Positions 1 through 9,085 of a stretch of DNA of 10,963 nt are shown piece after piece. The notes under the pieces were generated by a model. The model worked only from the letters and a program-made list of their open reading frames with translations. It did no database searches and was not told where the DNA came from. Position 1 is the stretch's first letter. Every line of letters starts with the position of its first letter. This DNA comes from Acidobacteriota bacterium (GTDB taxonomy: Bacteria; Acidobacteriota; Terriglobia; Bryobacterales; Bryobacteraceae): assembly GCA_026394095.1 (NCBI GenBank), contig JAPKYY010000114.1:1-10963 (forward strand). The letters run 5' to 3'. A program made the position numbers and the translations under genes.

Positions 1-815
1 GGTTGCTAGAGATGCCTGGGGTGGCCATTGTGGGGACGCGGCTGCCCAGCCCTTATGGCATCAGCGTGGCGGAGCGGTTTGCGCGCGAGTTGAGCGAGGC
101 GGGGTTGTTGATTGTGAGCGGGATGGCGCGAGGGATCGATACGGCGGCGCATAAGGCTTGTCTTGCGGTAGAGGGCAAGACGGTGGCGGTGCTGGGCTGC
201 GGTGCGGATGTGATTTATCCGGCGGAGAACAAGAATCTGGCGGCGCAGATTGCACGGGATGGCTTGATTTTGAGTGAGTATCCGTTGCGGACTCCGGGGT
301 ATCCGCAGAATTTTCCGGTGCGGAACCGGATTGTAAGTGGGCTCTCGAATGGAGTGCTGATTGTGGAAGGGGCGCAGTATTCGGGGTCGGCGATTACGGC
401 GCGACTGGCGCTGGATCAGGGCAGGGAGGTGTTTGCGATTCCGGGGAATATCACTTCGAAACAGAGCTGGGGGCCGAATCTGTTGATCCGGCAGGGGGCG
501 CGGCTAGTGCAGGAGCCGAGCGATGTGCTTTGTGATTTGCCGCTGGAGGCAAGGCAGAAGTTGCGGTCTCGCGGCAAGCAGCGCTTGTTGATTGAGGATG
601 GGGCAGAGTTTGAGCATCCGATGCAGGCGCTGCGGGCCAAGGTGATGCAGGTGATGCCCTTTGATGTGCCGGTGACGATTGACGAGATGCTGCCGAAGTT
701 GAATTCAAGCGGCATGGTAAGTACTTCGGAGCTGATCTCGATTCTGTTTGATCTGGAACTTGAGGGGTTGATCCGGCAGTTACCGGGGAAGGCCTATCAG
801 CGGGTGTGGCATTAG
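1..815 (+). CDS. dprA: DNA-processing protein DprA (Smf), 3' part
   Basis: DprA binds incoming single-stranded DNA in the cytoplasm and loads RecA during natural transformation; many non-competent bacteria also keep it. The N-terminus lies outside the window; about 270 residues are visible of a family that is usually around 360-380. Counting from base 3, the Rossmann-like core shows VAIVGTR (7-13), SGMARGID (39-46), GCGADVIYP (65-73), FPVRNRI (104-110), SGSAITARLA (128-137) and REVFAIPGN (141-149), all hallmark DprA positions. Residues about 207-265 fit the C-terminal winged-helix domain found in many DprA proteins. The TTG at base 3 is only where the open frame enters the window, not a start. 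The stop TAG (813-815) is followed 9 bp later by the GNAT gene, so the two are probably co-transcribed. topA, often near dprA, lies beyond it in the opposite direction. Identification is confident. Confidence 0.95.
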   Translation, partial: LLEMPGVAIVGTRLPSPYGISVAERFARELSEAGLLIVSGMARGIDTAAHKACLAVEGKTVAVLGCGADVIYPAENKNLAAQIARDGLILSEYPLRTPGYPQNFPVRNRIVSGLSNGVLIVEGAQYSGSAITARLALDQGREVFAIPGNITSKQSWGPNLLIRQGARLVQEPSDVLCDLPLEARQKLRSRGKQRLLIEDGAEFEHPMQALRAKVMQVMPFDVPVTIDEMLPKLNSSGMVSTSELISILFDLELEGLIRQLPGKAYQRVWH

Positions 816-824
816 ACTTGAGGG

Positions 825-1160
825 ATGATTGTGCTGCGGCCGTTGCAGGCTTCTGATGCTGCGGAGCTCTTTCCATTGCTGGCTGGAGTGGCCGAGACTT
901 TGCTGGTGGATGATGGGCCGGGGTCTAGCGAGGGCCTGGAGGCGGCGCTAGTGGATCGCGAGGAGATGGCTGAGGCTGGGCTTGTGCGCGCGTACACGGT
1001 GTTGAGCGAGGATAGCAGGGTGGTGATGGGGTCTGTGAGGCTGAAGTATGGGCAGGGAAGCGGGGAGATTGGGGTTTGGCTGGGGCGGGAGTTTCAGGGG
1101 CGCGGGTACGGGACGGAGGCGATTGCGCGGGTGGTGAGCGATGAGGGGAAAATTCGGTAG
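825..1160 (+). CDS. GNAT-family N-acetyltransferase, C-terminally truncated (probable pseudogene)
   Basis: The start (RPLQASDAAEL) and the motif QGRGYGTEA (residues 91-99) match the RimJ/RimL-like GNAT fold; QGRGYG is the pyrophosphate-binding loop for acetyl-CoA. GNAT enzymes of this type are usually 160-185 residues. This one ends at 111, shortly after motif A, so the last helix and strands that complete the fold are absent. The final residues (SDEGKIR) do not look like family sequence, and the TAG stop lies in the left arm of the topA terminator hairpin. The likely Shine-Dalgarno GAGGG (820-824) touches the ATG at 825. The GTG at 831, six bases downstream of it, is better spaced, so the real start may be 831. 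The substrate cannot be told. I think it is a decayed remnant kept behind dprA; a short functional protein is less likely. Confidence 0.6.
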   Translation: MIVLRPLQASDAAELFPLLAGVAETLLVDDGPGSSEGLEAALVDREEMAEAGLVRAYTVLSEDSRVVMGSVRLKYGQGSGEIGVWLGREFQGRGYGTEAIARVVSDEGKIR

Positions 1161-1192
1161 CCGAAGGAGGGATTTCTCCTTCGACTACCGAA
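1153..1192 (-). terminator. Rho-independent terminator of topA
   Basis: Two 17-base arms, 1153-1169 and 1176-1192, pair with a single C/A mismatch around a 6-base loop (1170-1175). Read on the minus strand, the hairpin begins 9 bases after the topA stop and is followed directly by TTTT then CCCC, so it suits termination of topA. On the plus strand no T-run follows, so it is probably weaker for dprA-GNAT transcripts, although the hairpin could still protect their 3' end. The left arm holds the GNAT stop codon. Confidence 0.75.
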
Positions 1193-1201
1193 CGGAGATG
1201 C

Positions 1202-3898
<2,697 letters not shown>

Positions 3899-3997
3899 TC
3901 TGCTGTTAAAACCGTTCCTCAGGAAATTGCCGTCCGGGTTACCCACAAAAGTTCCGCATCCATCCGGCTATCGAAAAGTGTACAACGGAATCTAGAC

Positions 3998-4252
3998 ATG
4001 TCCGCCGACCCCATCGTTTGCCCCCGCTGTTCCGGCGGAAAGATCGTTTTGAAACACTCGCGTGAGAAGAAGCCCTTTTTCGGCTGTACTGAGTATCCAC
4101 GGTGCACGTTTAGTTCCACATTTCAGCCCATTTCGGAAACTTGTCCCGAGTGTTCGAGCCCGTACCTGATAGAGAAGTCCGTGAGAGGGGTGATTTGGGC
4201 AAGATGTCCGGTTCGTCACTGCAAATTTGAACGACGATTGAGCTCTTTTTGA
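3998..4252 (+). CDS. Stand-alone topoisomerase-type C4 zinc-finger protein
   Basis: An 84-residue protein consisting almost only of two C4 zinc ribbons of the kind found at the C-terminus of E. coli TopA. Finger 1 uses Cys8/Cys11 and Cys30/Cys36, with the typical GCTEYPRC knuckle. Finger 2 uses Cys49/Cys52 and Cys70/Cys75. All eight ligands are present. A weak Shine-Dalgarno GGAA (3987-3990) sits 7 bases before the ATG. The gene is divergent from topA (99 bp between the start codons), and that topA lacks these fingers. A single-stranded DNA-binding helper of TopA, or of transcription-linked supercoil control, is a reasonable inference. Free-standing proteins of this type, such as YrdD of E. 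coli, are known but poorly characterised. I saw no convincing promoter or terminator for it. It ends 48 bp before tetR. Confidence 0.8.
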   Translation: MSADPIVCPRCSGGKIVLKHSREKKPFFGCTEYPRCTFSSTFQPISETCPECSSPYLIEKSVRGVIWARCPVRHCKFERRLSSF

Positions 4253-4267
4253 ATCTTTTGGCGCGTG

Positions 4268-4297
4268 CTTAGTATCTGCTAACTTAGTAGGTACTAG
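4268..4297. promoter_or_regulatory. Two tandem operator-like palindromes before tetR
   Basis: TTAGTATCTGCTAA (4269-4282) and TTAGTAGGTACTAG (4284-4297) are two 14-bp imperfect palindromes of the form TTAGTA-NN-TRCTAR, with starts 15 bp apart. In each, five of six half-site positions pair. They end 3 bases before the tetR ATG. TetR-family regulators usually bind such palindromes in front of their own operon, so these are the best candidate operators for the efflux genes. TAGTAT (4270-4275) could also act as a -10 element, with TTTTGA at 4247-4252 as a poor -35. If so, the operators overlap the promoter and the tetR leader is very short. Confidence 0.5.
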
Positions 4298-4300
4298 CTT

Positions 4301-4918
4301 ATGGCTGTTTCCACACGACTCAGTAGTCAAGACCGACGGTCTGCGATTCTCTCCGCAGCCATCCGGTTGTTTTCCGAGCGGGGCTTTCGCGGGGTGACCA
4401 CCCGTGAGCTTGCGGCCACTTTGGGCGTGAGCGAACCTGTTTTATATCAACACTTTCCAAGCAAGAAAGACCTCTATACCGCGATTATCGAGGAGTCGAA
4501 AGACGATCATTATCTCGAAGCGCTGGAGGGTTTAAGCCGGAAGGCGGCTAGCTCGGACGATGAAGATTTCTTCACGCATTTGGCCCATGCAATGATCCGT
4601 TGGCACGAACTGAAACCGGAGCTGATCCGGTTGAAATTGTTCTCCAATCTGGAGGGCCACGAGTTGATGGAGGAATTCCACGACAAACAGGCTCGACCTT
4701 TTATTGAGATCATCTCGGGCTACATCGAACGACGTGCTTTGGAAGGTGCCTTCCAAAATGTTCCACCGCTGGGGGCGGCTCTCGCCTTCTGCGGAATGAT
4801 TGGCCAATACTGCCAGTCGACAATCCTCTTCCGCTCCTCGGTCTGCCAGAGTGTTGGCCGCGAGGAGATGGTCAATTTATCGGTACAGCTTTTTTTGAAT
4901 GGAATTCGCAAAACATAA
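4301..4918 (+). CDS. TetR/AcrR-family transcriptional regulator of the efflux operon
   Basis: A 205-residue TetR-type regulator. The N-terminal DNA-binding domain (about 11-60) contains the helix-turn-helix GVTTRELAATLGVSEPVLYQ (31-50), followed by HFPSKKDLY, the classic TetR signature. The remaining about 140 residues are the helical ligand-binding and dimerisation domain, with no recognisable ligand signature. The ATG is the only reasonable start, because the HTH begins soon after it. The Shine-Dalgarno is poor; AGTAGG at 4286-4291 is the closest candidate. The stop is 2 bp before the adaptor ATG, so the genes are translationally coupled and the regulator is the first gene of the pump operon. 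By analogy with AcrR-like proteins it probably represses itself and the pump through the adjacent palindromes, and is released by a toxic ligand. The ligand is unknown. Confidence 0.9.
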   Translation: MAVSTRLSSQDRRSAILSAAIRLFSERGFRGVTTRELAATLGVSEPVLYQHFPSKKDLYTAIIEESKDDHYLEALEGLSRKAASSDDEDFFTHLAHAMIRWHELKPELIRLKLFSNLEGHELMEEFHDKQARPFIEIISGYIERRALEGAFQNVPPLGAALAFCGMIGQYCQSTILFRSSVCQSVGREEMVNLSVQLFLNGIRKT

Positions 4919-4920
4919 TC

Positions 4921-6108
4921 ATGAAACCGTTGATTCTCAGCATTACAATCCTTTCCCTGCTGGTTGGCTGCGCCAAAAAGCAGGAAGCGCCGAAGACCGA
5001 TGCGTCGAAGGCACCAGATGCAATTCAGGTTCGAGTGCAGCAGGCGATATCCCGCACGCTGGACAAATCCATTGACGTGACCGGGACGCTTGAAGCCGAC
5101 GAGACCGTGAATCTTAGTTTTGAGATTGCCGGGCGGGTTTCCAGTTTTCGGGTCGATTTTGGCCAACTGGTAAAGAAGGGTGACGTGATCGCCGAACTGG
5201 ATCGACGTGAGTACGAGTGGCAACTGGAGCGGGCCAAGGCCAATGTCGGGCAGCTCTCGGCACGGTTGGGTATGAAGAGCCCGGATGAGGCCTATCCGAC
5301 GTCTACGGCAGCCATGCGGCAGGCGCAGGCAAACTACGACGATGCGAAGTCGAAGTATGAGTCGGCGGCAAAGCTGGTGCAGAGCGGGGATATCTCGAAG
5401 GAGCGCGCGGTGGAGTTGCAGAAGACTCTGCAGGCGCGGCAGGCCCTGATCGATGCCACACGCGATGAGATGAACGGATTGATTGCTCAATTGCGGGCGC
5501 AGAAGGCGGATCTGGAGATTGCAGGCAAGAGGCTGGCCGATACCGTAATTCGCGCGCCGTTTGACGGCGGCATCAGTGCGAAGCTGATCAGCCCGGGACA
5601 GTACATCAAGGACAATACGCCGGTTGCGACGCTGGTGAAAACGAATCCGCTGCGTCTGCGTGTTGAGGTGCCGGAGAATTATTCAGCCCAGATTCAGGCC
5701 GGCAGTGTGGTGAGTTTTACCACGGATGCGGCACCGGGCAAGGAGTTCAATGCGGTGATTCAGAAGTTGAATCCGAGCTTTGACTCGAAAAACCGGACGC
5801 TGATGGCGGAATCGAAGATTGTGGCGTCGGACGCGCGCCTGCGGCCCGGCACCTTTGTGCAGGTGAAGCTGGTTACGAAGAAGTCTGACGCGGTGGTGAT
5901 GGTGCCGAAGAATGCCGTGTATGCAGTTGCTGGATTGAACAAGGTCTTTGTTATTCGCAATGGCAAGGCGGTAGAGGTGCGGATTCCTCCGAGTGTCGAA
6001 CAGGACGGCTGGACTGAAGCACCTGCGGGATTGATCCAGCCGGGTGAATCGATTGCGGTGAGCAATCTGTTGAACCTGATTAACGGCGCGGTTGTAAAGA
6101 CGCTCTAG
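4921..6108 (+). CDS. RND efflux periplasmic adaptor (membrane-fusion) lipoprotein
   Basis: A 395-residue adaptor that links the inner-membrane RND permease to the outer-membrane duct. The signal peptide ends in a lipobox LVGC, with Cys17 as the expected lipidated residue, so the protein is tethered to a membrane and faces the periplasm. The first half of the lipoyl-like/beta-barrel region lies near 52-95 (VTGTLEAD, AGRVSSFRVDFGQLVKKGD). A coiled-coil hairpin follows (about 97-205). The second lipoyl half is DTVIRAPFDGGISAKLISPG (207-226). The beta-barrel and membrane-proximal domains occupy about 240-395. The length is normal for the HlyD/AcrA family. It sits 2 bp after tetR and 9 bp before the permease. 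It has no obvious Shine-Dalgarno of its own, so translation probably depends on coupling to tetR. Substrates cannot be deduced. Confidence 0.93.
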   Translation: MKPLILSITILSLLVGCAKKQEAPKTDASKAPDAIQVRVQQAISRTLDKSIDVTGTLEADETVNLSFEIAGRVSSFRVDFGQLVKKGDVIAELDRREYEWQLERAKANVGQLSARLGMKSPDEAYPTSTAAMRQAQANYDDAKSKYESAAKLVQSGDISKERAVELQKTLQARQALIDATRDEMNGLIAQLRAQKADLEIAGKRLADTVIRAPFDGGISAKLISPGQYIKDNTPVATLVKTNPLRLRVEVPENYSAQIQAGSVVSFTTDAAPGKEFNAVIQKLNPSFDSKNRTLMAESKIVASDARLRPGTFVQVKLVTKKSDAVVMVPKNAVYAVAGLNKVFVIRNGKAVEVRIPPSVEQDGWTEAPAGLIQPGESIAVSNLLNLINGAVVKTL

Positions 6109-6111
6109 GAG
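6106..6111 (+). promoter_or_regulatory. Ribosome-binding site of the RND gene overlapping the adaptor stop codon
   Basis: TAGGAG contains both the adaptor stop (TAG, 6106-6108) and a good Shine-Dalgarno AGGAG (6107-6111), six bases before the ATG at 6118. This supports the chosen permease start and translational coupling of adaptor and permease. Confidence 0.75.
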
Positions 6112-6117
6112 TCCCCC

Positions 6118-9027
6118 ATGCAGAAACTAGCAGAAATTTGTATCAAACGTCCGGTCTTCGCGACGATGCTGATCATGGCACTGGTGGTGCTGGGGATCGC
6201 GTCGTACCGAAAGCTGGGTGTCGACTTCTTTCCGAAGGTGGAATTCCCTTTTGTGACCATTTCTACGGTGTTGCCTGGTGCGGCACCGGAAGAAGTAGAG
6301 AGCCAGATCAGCAAGAGGATTGAAGAAGCCGTTAACACGATCTCGGGTATCGATGAATTGCGTTCGAGCTCGAGCGAAGGCAGTTCGGTTGTCTCGATTC
6401 AGTTCAGCCTCGACAAGGATGGAGACTCTGCCGCGCAGGAAGTGCGCGACAAAGTGAACCAGGTTTTGAACCAGTTGCCGAAGGATGCCAAGCAGCCGGT
6501 AATTCAGAAGGTAGCGACGGACGCGTCTCCCGTGATCAGTATCGTGGTGAGTTCGCCGCGCGAGATTCGTGAGACGACCAAGCTGGTGGAAGACCTGATC
6601 AAAAAGAACATTGAAAGCTTGAATGGTGTTGGTGAGGTTCGCTTTATCGGTGACCGTACGCGGCAGATTCAGGTGGTGCTTGATGGCGAGAAGCTCTACA
6701 GCTACAACCTGAATATCGATCAGATCCGGATGGCACTGGCGGCTCAGAATGTCGAAATTCCTGGAGGACGTCTGGATCAGGGTTCGCGTGAAGTGAGCTT
6801 GCGCACGCTGGGGCGCTTGTTGCGGCCGGAAGACTTTGCCGAGATCATCATCGGGACGGCCAATGGCGCTCCGATCCGGATTCGCGATGTTGGCAAGGTG
6901 GTGGATGGAGTGCAGGAGCCGCGGTCTCTGGCTCGTATCAATGGTGTGCCGGCGGTGGTGCTTGAAGTTCGCAAGCAGGCCGGTACGAATACGCTGGAAG
7001 TAATTGGTGTACTGAAGGAGCGGATCGAGACGCTGCAGAGCTCCGGGCTGATCCCGAAAGATCTGAAGGTGGATTATTCGCGCGACCAGAGCTTCTTCAT
7101 CAAGGGTGCGTTTGAAGCTGTAGAGGCGCATCTTGTGGAAGGCGGCATCTTCGCCTCGATCATCGTTTTGCTGTTTATTCGAAGCTGGCGCGCCACTTTG
7201 ATTGCAGCGCTGGCGATCCCGACTTCGATCATTTCCACCTACACGCTGATGTACGTCATGGGCTTTACGCTCAACCAGATCTCGATGCTGGCGCTGGTGT
7301 TGATGGTGGGTATCGTGATCGATGACGCGATTGTCGTTCTTGAAAATATCTTCCGCTTCCAGGAAGAGAAGGGCATGAGCCCAACGCTGGCGGCGATCGA
7401 AGGGACTCGCGAAATCGGGTTAGCCGTTCTTGCGACTACGTTGAGTCTGGCGGTAGTGTTTATGCCTGTCGCCTTGATGAGCGGCATTGTGGGACGCTTC
7501 ATGTCGAGCTTTGGCTTCACGGCCGCCTTCGCGATCATGGTGAGCTTGCTGGTGAGCTTTACGCTTACGCCGGCTCTGTCGGCCAAGTTCCTGAAGCTGG
7601 CACCACATGCCAAAGGAGACTCGGGTACGAAGGAAGGCCTGCTCTTCAAGGTGGTTTCGCGGCCCTATATGGGTTTGCTTGGTTGGAGCATGAAGCACCG
7701 GTGGGTGATTGTGGTGATCTCTCTTGGTGTGGTTTATACGACTGGGCCATTGTTCAATAGCATGGGTAAGGACTTTCTTCCGGTCGATGACCAGAGCTAC
7801 TTTGAAGTAACCGTACGTACGCCGCCCGGATCCTCGCTGGAAGGCTCGACCAACGCTATGGGTATGGTGGAGGCCGAGCTGCAGAAGTTGCCAGGGCTCA
7901 AGTACCTGTTGACCACGATTGGCGCAGACTTTCAAAAGCGCGTGGATCGAGGCAGCATCATCGTGCAGCTGGTGCAGCCGGAAGAGCGCAAGTTTACGCA
8001 GCAGCAACTGATGGAACAGGCTCGCACCATGATTTCGAAATTCTCGAAGGATCTGGTGGTAGGCGTGCAGCTGCCGGCTCTGATCTCTGGCGGTGCCAGT
8101 GATCGCGACTATCAGTTCTATATTCAGGGGCCGGACCTGGTGCAGCTTGAGAAATATTCAAAAGCGATCATGACCCGCTTGAGGGAAGTGAAGGGTGTAG
8201 CGGATATCGATTCCAGCTATGAGCCCGGAAAGCCTGAGTTGCGAGTGGACATCAATCGCGACAAGGCTGCCGATTTGAATGTAAGCGTAAACAGCATTGC
8301 TTCGGCATTGCGGACGCTGGTGGCTGGTGATGATCAGGCGACTACTTATCGTGAGGGTGATGACCGCTACGACGTGCAGTTGCGTGTGGACAAAGCCTTC
8401 CGGACTTCGCCTCAGGCGTTGAACCGTTTGTTTGTGCCGTCGACGACTCTGGGCAATGTACCTGTGTCGAATGTTGCGACATTGCGGGATGCTACGGGGC
8501 CTTCTGCGATTGACCGCTACAACCGGCAGCGCCAGATTCTGATCCAGGCCAATATCGCCAAGGGCGGATCACTCTCTGAGGCAATCGAGGCGACGCAGAA
8601 GATTGTTCAGGAATTGAACATGCCCCCGCAGTATGCGACGGGAACGGTGGGCCGGTCGAAGGAATTTGGCAAGGCGGCTGTGAATTTCGTGTCTGCGTTT
8701 GTGTTGTGTTTCGTGTTCATGTACATGATTCTGGCGGCTCAGTTTGAAAGCTTCCTCGACCCGATCACGATTCTGTTGAGCTTGCCGCTGAGTGTGCCGT
8801 TTGCGCTGCTGAGCCTGAAGATCGCTGGTGAGAACTACAACATCATTTACACGTCGGTGGGTATTCTTGTGCTCTTCGGCATTGTGAAGAAGAACTCGAT
8901 TTTGCAGGTGGATCACATCAAGCGGCTGCGGGCTGAGGGCTTGCCGCGGATTGATGCGGTGCTGCGGGGTTGCGAGGATCCTGTTGCTGAGCTTGCTGGT
9001 AACGCCGGTCGTTTATTCGCTCTTTGA
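6118..9027 (+). CDS. HAE1-type RND efflux permease, 3' end disrupted by deletion and frameshift
   Basis: An inner-membrane proton-driven multidrug transporter related to AcrB. The start IKRPVFATMLIMALVVLGI is typical TM1. Two large periplasmic porter regions follow TM1 and TM7 (about 33-335 and 550-855). TM4 holds the proton-relay pair Asp402-Asp403 (GIVIDDAIVVLENI). TM10 holds Lys925 (KKNSILQVDH), equivalent to AcrB Lys940. Family-like sequence continues through LRAEGLPRIDAVLRG to about residue 954. After that the frame reads an unrelated 15-residue tail and stops at 969, whereas relatives run to about 1020-1060. TM11 is absent, with the residues equivalent to AcrB Arg971 and Thr978, as is the start of TM12. 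The end of TM12 lies in another frame just downstream. As written the protein should not be a working pump. Either the gene is newly broken or the assembly dropped about 130 bp. Substrate unknown. Confidence 0.9.
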   Translation: MQKLAEICIKRPVFATMLIMALVVLGIASYRKLGVDFFPKVEFPFVTISTVLPGAAPEEVESQISKRIEEAVNTISGIDELRSSSSEGSSVVSIQFSLDKDGDSAAQEVRDKVNQVLNQLPKDAKQPVIQKVATDASPVISIVVSSPREIRETTKLVEDLIKKNIESLNGVGEVRFIGDRTRQIQVVLDGEKLYSYNLNIDQIRMALAAQNVEIPGGRLDQGSREVSLRTLGRLLRPEDFAEIIIGTANGAPIRIRDVGKVVDGVQEPRSLARINGVPAVVLEVRKQAGTNTLEVIGVLKERIETLQSSGLIPKDLKVDYSRDQSFFIKGAFEAVEAHLVEGGIFASIIVLLFIRSWRATLIAALAIPTSIISTYTLMYVMGFTLNQISMLALVLMVGIVIDDAIVVLENIFRFQEEKGMSPTLAAIEGTREIGLAVLATTLSLAVVFMPVALMSGIVGRFMSSFGFTAAFAIMVSLLVSFTLTPALSAKFLKLAPHAKGDSGTKEGLLFKVVSRPYMGLLGWSMKHRWVIVVISLGVVYTTGPLFNSMGKDFLPVDDQSYFEVTVRTPPGSSLEGSTNAMGMVEAELQKLPGLKYLLTTIGADFQKRVDRGSIIVQLVQPEERKFTQQQLMEQARTMISKFSKDLVVGVQLPALISGGASDRDYQFYIQGPDLVQLEKYSKAIMTRLREVKGVADIDSSYEPGKPELRVDINRDKAADLNVSVNSIASALRTLVAGDDQATTYREGDDRYDVQLRVDKAFRTSPQALNRLFVPSTTLGNVPVSNVATLRDATGPSAIDRYNRQRQILIQANIAKGGSLSEAIEATQKIVQELNMPPQYATGTVGRSKEFGKAAVNFVSAFVLCFVFMYMILAAQFESFLDPITILLSLPLSVPFALLSLKIAGENYNIIYTSVGILVLFGIVKKNSILQVDHIKRLRAEGLPRIDAVLRGCEDPVAELAGNAGRLFAL

Positions 9028-9085
9028 CGACATGTCCAATAGCCGCATCTTCTCGAAGATCGGTGGCTTGTTCAAGCGGCGCGGG
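8978..9085 (+). other. Displaced C-terminal piece of the RND permease (end of TM12 and cytoplasmic tail)
   Basis: In the frame shared with tolC, bases 8978-9031 encode ILLLSLLVTPVVYSLFDD, which is the conserved end of TM12 in HAE1-type permeases. A short basic tail follows (to about FKRRG). It is out of frame with the permease by one position, which requires a missing length of 3n+2 bases if the ancestor was a continuous gene. No stop codon separates this piece from tolC. Confidence 0.8.

Noticed and set aside
3899..3997. Promoters in the topA / zinc-finger intergenic region
   Set aside because: Several TTG-containing hexamers exist on both strands, but none pairs with a good -10 at 16-18 bp. 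A divergent promoter must be near, but I cannot place it.
4720..5490. 256-residue minus-strand open frame across the tetR-adaptor junction
   Set aside because: It overlaps two well-identified genes, lacks any family motif and has shadow-like composition.
6127..7131. 334-residue open frame on the minus strand opposite the RND gene
   Set aside because: Its composition (Arg, His, Gln and Leu rich) is typical of an antisense shadow, and the plus strand encodes conserved RND sequence throughout.
8951..9031. Programmed ribosomal frameshift joining the RND frame to the TolC frame
   Set aside because: There is no slippery heptamer, and a frameshift could not restore the roughly 40-45 residues of TM11-TM12 that are absent from all frames.
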